DNA of 20,165 bases from an uncultured Acidobacteriota bacterium (GTDB lineage Bacteria; Acidobacteriota; Vicinamibacteria; Vicinamibacterales; SCN-69-37), in contig CALFMR010000163.1 of NCBI GenBank assembly GCA_937880585.1, forward strand, positions 1-20,165, read 5' to 3'. The notes under the pieces were generated by a model, which saw only the letters and a list, made by a program, of their open reading frames with translations, was not told where the DNA came from and did not search any database. The translations under genes and the position numbers were made by a program. Of the stretch, positions 14,582 to 20,165 are shown one piece after another. Position 1 is the first letter of the stretch. Each line of letters begins with the position of its first letter.

Positions 14582-16468
14582 ATGCCTGCATACCGCTCCC
14601 GCACCACCACCCACGGAAGAAACATGGCCGGCGCCCGCGGGCTCTGGCGCGCCACCGGGATGACCGACGCCGACTTCGGCAAGCCGATCATCGCCGTGGC
14701 GAACTCCTTCACGCAGTTCGTGCCCGGCCACGTCCACCTGAAGGACCTCGGCCAGATGGTCGCGCGCGAGATCGAACGCGCCGGCGGCGTCGCCAAGGAG
14801 TTCAACACCATCGCCGTCGACGACGGGATTGCGATGGGACACGGCGGGATGCTCTACAGCCTGCCGTCACGCGAGCTCATCGCGGATGCGGTCGAGTACA
14901 TGGTGAACGCGCACTGTGCGGACGCGCTCGTCTGCATCTCGAACTGCGACAAGATCACGCCGGGCATGCTCATGGCCGCGCTGCGGCTGAACGTGCCGGC
15001 CATCTTCGTCTCGGGCGGGCCGATGGAGGCCGGCAAAGTCCAGCAGCAGGGCGTCACGCGTGCCGTCGATCTGATCACGGCGATGGTCGCCGGCGCCGAT
15101 GCGCGCGTGAGCGACGAGGACGCGCTCGAGATGGAGCGCGCCGCCTGCCCCACCTGCGGCTCGTGTTCCGGCATGTTCACCGCCAACTCGATGAACTGCC
15201 TGACCGAGGCGCTCGGCCTTTCGCTCCCCGGCAACGGCACCATCGTCGCCACGCACGCCGATCGACGCAACCTGTTCCTCGACGCCGGCCGCGGCATCGT
15301 CGCGCTCGCCAAGGCATGGTACGAAGACGACAACGAACGCGCGCGTCCGCGCGGAATCGCGACGCGTGAAGCGTTCGAAAACGCGATGACGCTCGACATC
15401 GCGATGGGCGGCTCGACGAACACGGTCCTCCATCTGCTCGCCGCGGCACGTGAAGGGGACGTCGACTTCACGATGGCCGACATCGATCGGCTGTCGCGCC
15501 GCGTGCCGAACCTCTGCAAGGTCGCGCCGTCGCTCGCGTCGGTCCATCTCGAAGACGTACACCGCGCGGGCGGCGTCAGGGCGATTCTCGGCGAGCTCGA
15601 TCGCGCGGGACTGCTCCATCGCGACGTCGCGACCGTGCACGCGCCGACGCTCGGCGATGCGCTCGCGAAGTGGGACGTGCGTCGGACCGAAGACGACGCG
15701 GTGAAGACGTTCTATCGCGCGGCGCCGGGCGGCGTCCGCACGACGGAAGCCTTCAGCCAGGATCTCCGCTACGACGCGCTCGATCTCGATCGCACGAAGG
15801 GCGTCGTCCGCGACGCGGAGCATGCGTTCAGTCGCGACGGCGGGCTCGCCGTGCTCTTCGGCAACATCGCCGAAGAGGGCGGCATCGTGAAGACGGCGGG
15901 CGTCGACGCGACGTCGCTCGTGTTCGCCGGACCGGCCGTGATCTTCGAAAGCCAGGAGGATGCCGTCGACGGCATTCTCAACGGCCGCGTCGTCGCCGGC
16001 GACGTGGTCGTCATCCGCTACGAAGGACCGAAGGGCGGCCCGGGCATGCAGGAGATGCTCTACCCGACGAGCTACCTGAAGTCGCGCGGACTGGGCAAGG
16101 CGTGCGCGCTCATCACCGACGGCCGGTTCTCGGGCGGCACGTCGGGCCTGTCGATCGGCCACGTCTCGCCGGAAGCGGCCGAGGGCGGCGCGATTGCGCT
16201 CGTCGAGAACGGCGACACGATCGAAATCGACATCCCGAAGCGATCGATGCGGCTCGTCATCTCCACTGAAGAGCTCGAGGCGCGACGGACCAAGATGACC
16301 GCGCGCGGCGAGCGTGCGTGGAAACCCGAGCAGCGCGACCGCACAGTGTCGCCGGCGCTCCAGGCCTATGCCGCGCTCACGACCAGCGCGTCGCACGGCG
16401 CGGTGCGGGACGTGCGACAGGTGACCGGCGCTCGTCGGAGCACGGCTCCCGAACTGCAGGCAAAGTAG
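14582..16468 (+). CDS. ilvD: Dihydroxy-acid dehydratase
   Basis: This cytoplasmic Fe-S enzyme converts 2,3-dihydroxy-3-isovalerate (or -methylvalerate) to the 2-keto acid in valine, isoleucine and, indirectly, leucine and pantothenate synthesis. It has 628 residues, close to the E. coli-type enzymes. The N terminus PAYRSRTTTHGRNMAGARGL closely resembles E. coli IlvD, which fixes the start at ATG 14582 even though no Shine-Dalgarno is evident. Cluster ligands are likely C122 (ISNCDKITPGM) and C195 (CPTCGSCSGMF). VDDGIAMGHGGM (79-90) and GRFSGGTSGLSIGHVSPEA, which contains the catalytic serine region, are intact. Cys is absent from the N-terminal NSFTQFVPGH segment, as in the E. coli type. No other branched-chain amino acid gene is in the window. 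The next gene downstream has its own promoter. Confidence 0.97.
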   Translation: MPAYRSRTTTHGRNMAGARGLWRATGMTDADFGKPIIAVANSFTQFVPGHVHLKDLGQMVAREIERAGGVAKEFNTIAVDDGIAMGHGGMLYSLPSRELIADAVEYMVNAHCADALVCISNCDKITPGMLMAALRLNVPAIFVSGGPMEAGKVQQQGVTRAVDLITAMVAGADARVSDEDALEMERAACPTCGSCSGMFTANSMNCLTEALGLSLPGNGTIVATHADRRNLFLDAGRGIVALAKAWYEDDNERARPRGIATREAFENAMTLDIAMGGSTNTVLHLLAAAREGDVDFTMADIDRLSRRVPNLCKVAPSLASVHLEDVHRAGGVRAILGELDRAGLLHRDVATVHAPTLGDALAKWDVRRTEDDAVKTFYRAAPGGVRTTEAFSQDLRYDALDLDRTKGVVRDAEHAFSRDGGLAVLFGNIAEEGGIVKTAGVDATSLVFAGPAVIFESQEDAVDGILNGRVVAGDVVVIRYEGPKGGPGMQEMLYPTSYLKSRGLGKACALITDGRFSGGTSGLSIGHVSPEAAEGGAIALVENGDTIEIDIPKRSMRLVISTEELEARRTKMTARGERAWKPEQRDRTVSPALQAYAALTTSASHGAVRDVRQVTGARRSTAPELQAK

Positions 16469-16515
16469 ACGCCGCCACGTCCGGGACTGGCGCGGTTGTG
16501 CGGCGAATAGACGAC

Positions 16516-16544
16516 ACAAACACCGCATCATGTGCGGTGTTTGT
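16516..16544. promoter_or_regulatory. Operator 1: 12-bp inverted repeat upstream of the Fic -35
   Basis: ACAAACACCGCA-TCATG-TGCGGTGTTTGT is a perfect 12-bp inverted repeat with a 5-base centre. It ends on the first base of the -35 hexamer. It could also fold in RNA as a terminator for ilvD, but it lacks a T-run after the stem, and its core recurs as a second copy downstream. Confidence 0.8.
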
Positions 16545-16573
16545 TGACTTGTGCGGCGAATAGAGCCAATAAT
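16544..16573 (+). promoter_or_regulatory. Fic gene promoter
   Basis: TTGACT (16544-16549) and AATAAT (16568-16573) are 18 bases apart and each matches the consensus at five of six positions. The predicted start is near 16580, leaving about 14 bases of leader before ATG 16594, with AGGA at 16580-16583 as the only ribosome-binding sequence. The 16-bp direct-repeat block fills most of the spacer. Confidence 0.65.
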
Positions 16574-16593
16574 CACCGCAGGACATGCGGTGA
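16573..16593. promoter_or_regulatory. Operator 2: inverted repeat covering the Fic transcription start
   Basis: TCACCGCA-GGACA-TGCGGTGA is a perfect 8-bp inverted repeat with the same core as operator 1. It begins on the last base of the -10 box and ends on the base before the ATG. A bound protein would block transcription initiation. Confidence 0.78.
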
Positions 16594-17700
16594 ATGCCCA
16601 TCTATATTCATGAACTGCCGGACTGGCCGGCGTTCCGCTGGGACGCGGCGCGGCTGGCTGCTTCTTTGGCCGCAACCCGGCATCTGCAGGGGCGCCTCAT
16701 CGGCCAGATGGAGGCGCTCGGCTTCAAGCTCAAGGAAGAAGCCGTCGTCCTCACGCTCACCGAGGACGTGCTGAAGAGCAGCGAGATCGAAGGCGAGAAG
16801 CTGGACGCGGGCCAGGTGCGATCGTCAGTGGCGCGTCGGCTCGGCATCGACGCCGGCGGATTGCAACCTGCCGACCGCCACGTCGAGGGCGTCGTCGAGA
16901 TGATGCTCGACGCCACGCAGCACTACGACCAGCCGCTGACGCGCGAACGCTTGTTCGGCTGGCATGCGGCGCTCTTCCCCACCGGCCGCAGCGGTATGCA
17001 CCGCATCACCGTCGGCGCGTGGCGCGACGACCATGCGTCGCCGATGCAGGTCGTGTCCGGACCGATCGGTCGCGAGCGCGTGCACTTCGAGGCGCCGTCG
17101 GCCGATCGTCTCGAAGAGGAGATGCGACGGTTTCTCGAGTGGTTCAACGCGGACGCGACGATCGATCTCGTGCTGAAAGCGGCGCTGGCGCACCTGTGGT
17201 TCGTGACGATTCATCCGTTCGACGACGGCAACGGGCGGATCGCGCGGGCGATCGCGGACATGACGCTGGCGCGCTCGGAGGGGCATGCGCAGCGCTTCTA
17301 CAGCATGTCCGCCCAGATTCGCGAGGAACGCGGCGACTACTATCGTCTGCTCGAACAGACGCAGCAGACGACGATGGACGTGACGTCGTGGATGGCGTGG
17401 TTCCTCGAATGTCTCGCGCGGGCGATCGCCGGCGCGCAGACGGCGCTTGCCGGCACGATCGCGAAGGCGCGCGCGTGGGAGAAGCTGCGCGACGTGGCGC
17501 TGAACGATCGTCAGCGACTGGTCATCAACAAACTGATCGACGGCTTCGAGGGCAAGTTGACGACGTCGAAGTGGGCGGCGCTGACGAAGAGCTCGACGGA
17601 CACGGCACTGCGCGACATCCAGCAGCTCGTCGCGCGCGGCGTGCTCACGCGCGATTCGGCTGGCGGACGCAGTACGAGTTATTCGCTGGCTGTGTCCTGA
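16594..17700 (+). CDS. Fic/DUF4172 family AMP-transferase with C-terminal winged helix
   Basis: This 368-residue protein starts with a DUF4172-like domain (about 1-90; YIHELPDWPAFRWDAARL). The Fic core has the intact motif HPFDDGNGR at 207-215, so AMP transfer from ATP to a protein target is expected. An inhibitory-helix motif, S62-x-x-x-E66-G67 in SSEIEGE, precedes the core, which makes it a class II, self-inhibited Fic protein. A winged-helix-like C-terminal domain spans about 300-365 (LINKLIDGF-like helix, LTTSKWAALTKSSTDTALRDIQQLV as the recognition region, then a GGRSTSYSL wing). That domain could bind the operators that lie directly upstream. ATG 16594 abuts operator 2 and is the only sensible start. 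No antitoxin gene is adjacent. The target protein is unknown. It converges on the NmrA-like gene. Confidence 0.92.
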   Translation: MPIYIHELPDWPAFRWDAARLAASLAATRHLQGRLIGQMEALGFKLKEEAVVLTLTEDVLKSSEIEGEKLDAGQVRSSVARRLGIDAGGLQPADRHVEGVVEMMLDATQHYDQPLTRERLFGWHAALFPTGRSGMHRITVGAWRDDHASPMQVVSGPIGRERVHFEAPSADRLEEEMRRFLEWFNADATIDLVLKAALAHLWFVTIHPFDDGNGRIARAIADMTLARSEGHAQRFYSMSAQIREERGDYYRLLEQTQQTTMDVTSWMAWFLECLARAIAGAQTALAGTIAKARAWEKLRDVALNDRQRLVINKLIDGFEGKLTTSKWAALTKSSTDTALRDIQQLVARGVLTRDSAGGRSTSYSLAVS

Positions 17701-17703
17701 CGC

Positions 17704-17739
17704 GTCCGGGCCTGGGCGTCCGCGCGGGCCGGCCCGGAC
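17704..17739. terminator. Hairpin between convergent Fic and NmrA-like genes
   Basis: GTCCGGGCC (17704-17712) and GGCCCGGAC (17731-17739) are perfect 9-bp inverted arms with an 18-base loop. They almost fill the 43-bp gap between the two stop codons. No T-run is present, so a bidirectional terminator is inferred from position. Confidence 0.5.
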
Positions 17740-17743
17740 AGCT

Positions 17744-18694
17744 TCATCCGAGTGGAACGCGCGACGCGTTTGCCTTCAGCCACACGTCGAACGACTGGAG
17801 CGCGGGGTTCAGCGTGCGCGCGAGCTCCGGAGAGCGGTTACGGCGGAATTCCTCGCCGAGGATCGCGTGATGCTCGAACATGTTGCCCATGTCGTCGGCG
17901 CCTGGGAAACCGAGCGCGCGATAGTCGTCGAAGGGCATGTCGTAGAACGAGACCGGCACGCCCAGATGGCGCGAGAAGGCGGCTGCGTACTCCGGACCCG
18001 ACAGCACCTCGCCGGCGATGCCGAACCGCTGGCCGACGGCCTCAGGTCCGCGCCGGAAGATCCCGTACGCACACTTGCCGATGTCCTCGGCCGCGATCCC
18101 CGGCAGCTTGCCGCCGCCAAGCGGCAGCGCCAGCACGAAGTTGCCGTCGGCGCCCTTGTGCGGTCCCTGGCCGAAGTAGATGAAGTTCTCCCAGTAGAAG
18201 GCGGCCAAGAGGTAGCTGGTCGGCGCCGCCTCGGCGGCAAAGATCGCGTCCGCCTCGCCCTTGGCGTCGAAGTGCGGGACCTTGTACTTGCCGTGCAGCG
18301 TCTTGAGGCGCGGGTCGTCCAGCGGAAACGCGAGACGTGTGTCTTCGAGCGTGGACCACACCGCGTGCACGACGCCTGCGGCCTTCGTCGCGCGCGCCAT
18401 GGCCGCGGCTTGCTTCAACTCGCGCTCGGTTGAGAGGTGCTCCCAGAAATTCGTGACCAGATACGCGCCGTGCGCGCCCGCGAACGCGCGTGTGAGGCTC
18501 GCCTGATCGTCGGCGTCGGCGGCCACGACCTCGGCGCCGGCCGCGGCGAGTGCCTGCGCTTTGTCCGAGTCGGTCTTGCGCGTGATCGCGCGCACGGCGA
18601 ATCGGCGGTCGGGGTCAGCGAGGATGGCGCGTGCGAGGCCGCCGCCCTGCGCTCCAGTGGCGCCGATGACGGCGATGACTTTTCTGTCCGACAT
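17744..18694 (-). CDS. NmrA-like NAD(P)-binding atypical SDR protein
   Basis: This 316-residue cytoplasmic protein has an N-terminal Rossmann motif, VIAVIGATGAQGGGLARAIL (6-25). Segments typical of the NmrA/HSCARG group follow: AVRAITRK after the second strand, AEVVAADADDQASL, and GAYLVTNFWE. The Tyr-x-x-x-Lys catalytic pair of classical short-chain dehydrogenases is not evident. The protein may act as a redox sensor or an isoflavone-reductase-like enzyme; the sequence does not decide. ATG 18694 is chosen because the Rossmann strand follows at once and AGAGGA lies 9 bases upstream. A longer in-frame start at 18763 would add 23 poor residues. Confidence 0.85.
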   Translation of the reverse strand: MSDRKVIAVIGATGAQGGGLARAILADPDRRFAVRAITRKTDSDKAQALAAAGAEVVAADADDQASLTRAFAGAHGAYLVTNFWEHLSTERELKQAAAMARATKAAGVVHAVWSTLEDTRLAFPLDDPRLKTLHGKYKVPHFDAKGEADAIFAAEAAPTSYLLAAFYWENFIYFGQGPHKGADGNFVLALPLGGGKLPGIAAEDIGKCAYGIFRRGPEAVGQRFGIAGEVLSGPEYAAAFSRHLGVPVSFYDMPFDDYRALGFPGADDMGNMFEHHAILGEEFRRNRSPELARTLNPALQSFDVWLKANASRVPLG

Positions 18695-18740
18695 GGGTGA
18701 TCGTCCTCTCGTGGTCCGGACTCCGCGGTGGGCCGCTCCA

Positions 18741-18746
18741 ACCGTA
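18741..18746 (-). promoter_or_regulatory. Candidate extended -10 of the NmrA-like gene
   Basis: On the minus strand TGCTACGGT reads as an extended -10 (TGN followed by TANNNT). No -35 resembling TTGACA is at a suitable distance. The predicted leader is about 40 bases. Confidence 0.3.
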
Positions 18747-18831
18747 GCACGTTTGCAGGACACGTCCCGCCGCGCCGTTCAACGACAACGAGCGGTCGAG
18801 ATCGAAACACGGTGCGGCCTGCAGTCGGGTG

Positions 18832-20034
18832 TCATCGCACCCTCATGAGCAGCAAGCTCTGATCGTCGGTCTGCGCGCCGTGCCTCGCGCACGCGGCGAG
18901 AATCTCGGCCGCGGTCTCCTGCAGCGTCGATCGCTTCGCGGCGGCCGCGGCGATCGGCAGGAGCCCGTCAGTGCCGAGCTCGCGATCGCGGCGATCGAAC
19001 ACTTCGATCAACCCGTCGGTGACGACGACCACGAGGTCGCCCGCTGCGGCCTCGAATGATGCGGCGTGATACACGGTCGTGTCGACGAGGCCGAGCGCCA
19101 TCTCCGCGTCGCCAATCCAGCGCGCGCCGCCGGTCGCCTGGGATACGTGGAGCAGCGACGGATGGCCGGCGAGCACGTAGTCGAACGTGCCGGATACGCG
19201 GCACGTGAGCGCCACGGCCGTCACGAACATGTTCGATTGTTTGATCGGCCCGAGGACCGCGTTGACCTCGGTGAGCGCCGCGGCCGGATCGTGCGTTCGC
19301 CGCCACGCTGCCCGCAGGGCTGTCTTGAACATTCCCATCAGCACGCCCGCCGCCACGCCGTGCCCGCTGACGTCCGCGATACACGCCCGCCACGCCTCAT
19401 CGTCGTCGACGACGTCGACGAGATCGCCGCCGACCTCGCCGCTCGGATGCGACGCGCCGTACCACTCGAGCGCGGCCGACTCGCCGGAGACGGGAGGCGC
19501 GAGCGACGCGTGGATGTCGTGCGCGAGGCGGATCTCGGTGTGCGCGCTCACGCTGCGGCGGCCTTCGAGACGCAGGAGACCGATGAAGCACGAGTAGCCG
19601 GTCACGGCCATCACGCTCTGAAGGATCCGCACCACCCGCAGCCGCGTTTCGACGCCGGCGATATCGACCGCCGACAGCACGTCGGGAGGCGCGCCCGGCA
19701 TCAGCCAGCGGCTGAACGCCAGCGACCCGAGCACGTTGAACGCGATGACGAACGGCAGCAGCTGGCGAAAGCCGAAACTCGAAAACGCGTAGCCCAGCCC
19801 GAGCACGCCCGTGTAGACCGCGACGATAACCATGCGGAGCCAGAAGTGCGCGTCGGTCGGAAGCCGGTCCACCGAGAGCGCGAACGCCGTGAACGTCGTG
19901 AAGATGGCGACGCCGAAGAGCGCGCGCGAACGCCGCGGCATGAAGCCCAGCGTCTGCCGGAACTGCCGATCGCGTTCGCGAAGGAACGCGCGGACGCGCT
20001 GTATGCGGTTCACGAACGGGCTCAATAGCGACAC
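18832..20034 (-). CDS. Membrane-anchored SpoIIE/PP2C-type serine phosphatase
   Basis: This is a 400-residue protein. The N-terminal half has about four hydrophobic helices, near 38-56, 64-86, 92-110 and 135-154. It is followed by a PP2C-like SpoIIE domain (about 170-400). Metal-binding acidic residues are present: D204 in GEVGGDLVDV, D221 in IADVSGHGVAAG, D340 in VVTDGLIEVFD and D390/D391 in TDDQSLLLM. YVLAGHPSLL is also typical. Such phosphatases act in partner-switching pathways, dephosphorylating an anti-sigma-factor antagonist, but no STAS or anti-sigma gene is in the window. The start is GTG 20032-20034, 5 bases after AGGAG (20040-20044). A GTG two codons earlier overlaps that site and is unlikely. 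The signal sensed by the membrane part is unknown. Confidence 0.9.
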   Translation of the reverse strand: MSLLSPFVNRIQRVRAFLRERDRQFRQTLGFMPRRSRALFGVAIFTTFTAFALSVDRLPTDAHFWLRMVIVAVYTGVLGLGYAFSSFGFRQLLPFVIAFNVLGSLAFSRWLMPGAPPDVLSAVDIAGVETRLRVVRILQSVMAVTGYSCFIGLLRLEGRRSVSAHTEIRLAHDIHASLAPPVSGESAALEWYGASHPSGEVGGDLVDVVDDDEAWRACIADVSGHGVAAGVLMGMFKTALRAAWRRTHDPAAALTEVNAVLGPIKQSNMFVTAVALTCRVSGTFDYVLAGHPSLLHVSQATGGARWIGDAEMALGLVDTTVYHAASFEAAAGDLVVVVTDGLIEVFDRRDRELGTDGLLPIAAAAAKRSTLQETAAEILAACARHGAQTDDQSLLLMRVR

Positions 20035-20078
20035 GCACACTCCTGCGGCCGACGCGCACTCGTGGAGAGGACGGCTCG

Positions 20079-20084
20079 ATCCTA
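20079..20084 (-). promoter_or_regulatory. Candidate -10 box TAGGAT of the PP2C phosphatase gene
   Basis: TAGGAT on the minus strand would give a leader of about 40 bases ending in the AGGAG site. No convincing -35 is seen. Confidence 0.35.
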
Positions 20085-20128
20085 CACCTCGGGTCCCTCG
20101 GTCGTCGCGGTCCGCTTCGCCACGCGGC

Positions 20129-20134
20129 TATAAT
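20129..20134 (+). promoter_or_regulatory. Consensus -10 box TATAAT of the next gene
   Basis: A perfect TATAAT ends 13 bases before an ATG at 20148, predicting a leader of about 7 bases. The expected -35 position carries no TTGACA-like hexamer. It is divergent from the phosphatase gene. Confidence 0.6.
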
Positions 20135-20147
20135 CCCGCCTCACGTC

Positions 20148-20165
20148 ATGCATCGACCAGCCGCC
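20148..20165 (+). CDS. First six codons of a gene cut by the window edge
   Basis: ATG at 20148 opens a frame reading MHRPAA up to the last base. The start is supported only by the TATAAT box just upstream, and there is no Shine-Dalgarno. Nothing can be said about the product. Confidence 0.35.

Larger units (their letters stand above)
16496..16601. repeat. 53-bp tandem duplication with conserved blocks in the Fic promoter
   Basis: Two 53-bp units (16496-16548 and 16549-16601) share a perfect 16-bp block TTGTGCGGCGAATAGA and, 9 bases later, CACCGCA-N5-TGCGGTG. The bases between and after these blocks differ. The conserved blocks therefore keep their spacing while the rest has drifted, as expected for protein-binding sites. 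A 53-bp period equals about five helical turns, so both sites face the same side of the DNA. The second unit runs into the first codons of the Fic gene. Confidence 0.9.

Noticed and set aside
16516..16544. Intrinsic terminator of ilvD
   Set aside because: No T-run follows the stem, and the same core dyad recurs 53 bp downstream over the promoter, which an ilvD terminator would not explain. A dual role remains possible.
16594..17700. Fic toxin-antitoxin pair
   Set aside because: No small antitoxin gene lies beside it, and the inhibitory SxxxEG motif is inside the protein itself, as in self-regulated class II Fic proteins.
1..20165. Insertion sequences, tRNA genes, rRNA genes or prophage genes
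   Set aside because: I looked for transposase motifs, terminal inverted repeats flanking genes and tRNA-like cloverleafs and saw none that I could support.

Overview
The window is GC-rich bacterial chromosomal DNA. Two genes encode the large two-module FtsX/MacB permeases known as acidobacterial duplicated orphan permeases (ADOP). Together with a DUF2235 hydrolase, a secreted GH5 enzyme and very high third-position GC, they suggest an Acidobacteriota soil bacterium, perhaps Vicinamibacteria. That placement is an inference from gene content; there is no rRNA or other phylogenetic marker in the window.

Layout. Bases 1-2326 hold the 3' part of an ADOP permease on the plus strand, followed by a hairpin and a three-copy 27-bp tandem repeat. 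Bases 2500-4883 are a two-gene operon of DUF21/CBS (CNNM/CorC/TlyC-type) membrane proteins joined by an ATGA overlap. Bases 4864-5507 are repeat-bearing and gene-poor, with one small minus-strand ORF that may be real. Then come a secreted BNR/Asp-box protein (plus, leaderless-type promoter), a convergent HEAT-repeat protein (minus), a secreted GH5 glycosidase (minus) and, divergently, a stand-alone DUF2235 (Tle1-like) hydrolase (plus). A FAD monooxygenase and a complete ADOP permease follow on the minus strand. Next are dihydroxy-acid dehydratase ilvD and a Fic/DUF4172 AMP-transferase with a winged helix (both plus), then an NmrA-like NAD(P)-binding protein and a membrane-anchored SpoIIE/PP2C phosphatase (both minus). 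The window closes on a TATAAT promoter and the first codons of a divergent gene.

How the genes work together: apart from the DUF21/CBS pair there is little sign of a shared pathway. Most genes sit alone with their own promoter, as is common in large soil genomes. ilvD is the only core metabolic gene. The others concern the envelope (permeases, CBS proteins), secreted carbohydrate-active or beta-propeller proteins, and signalling (Fic, PP2C).

The most informative structure is non-coding. The Fic promoter carries a 53-bp tandem unit with two identical CACCGCA-N5-TGCGGTG operators bracketing a TTGACT/AATAAT promoter, the second ending directly at the start codon. This looks like an autoregulatory module for the Fic protein's own winged helix. 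Other regulatory candidates are a CTAG-core dyad straddling a TTGACA promoter of the complete ADOP gene, a hairpin that would sequester the Shine-Dalgarno of the HEAT-repeat gene, and a dyad filling the -35/-10 spacer of the DUF2235 gene.
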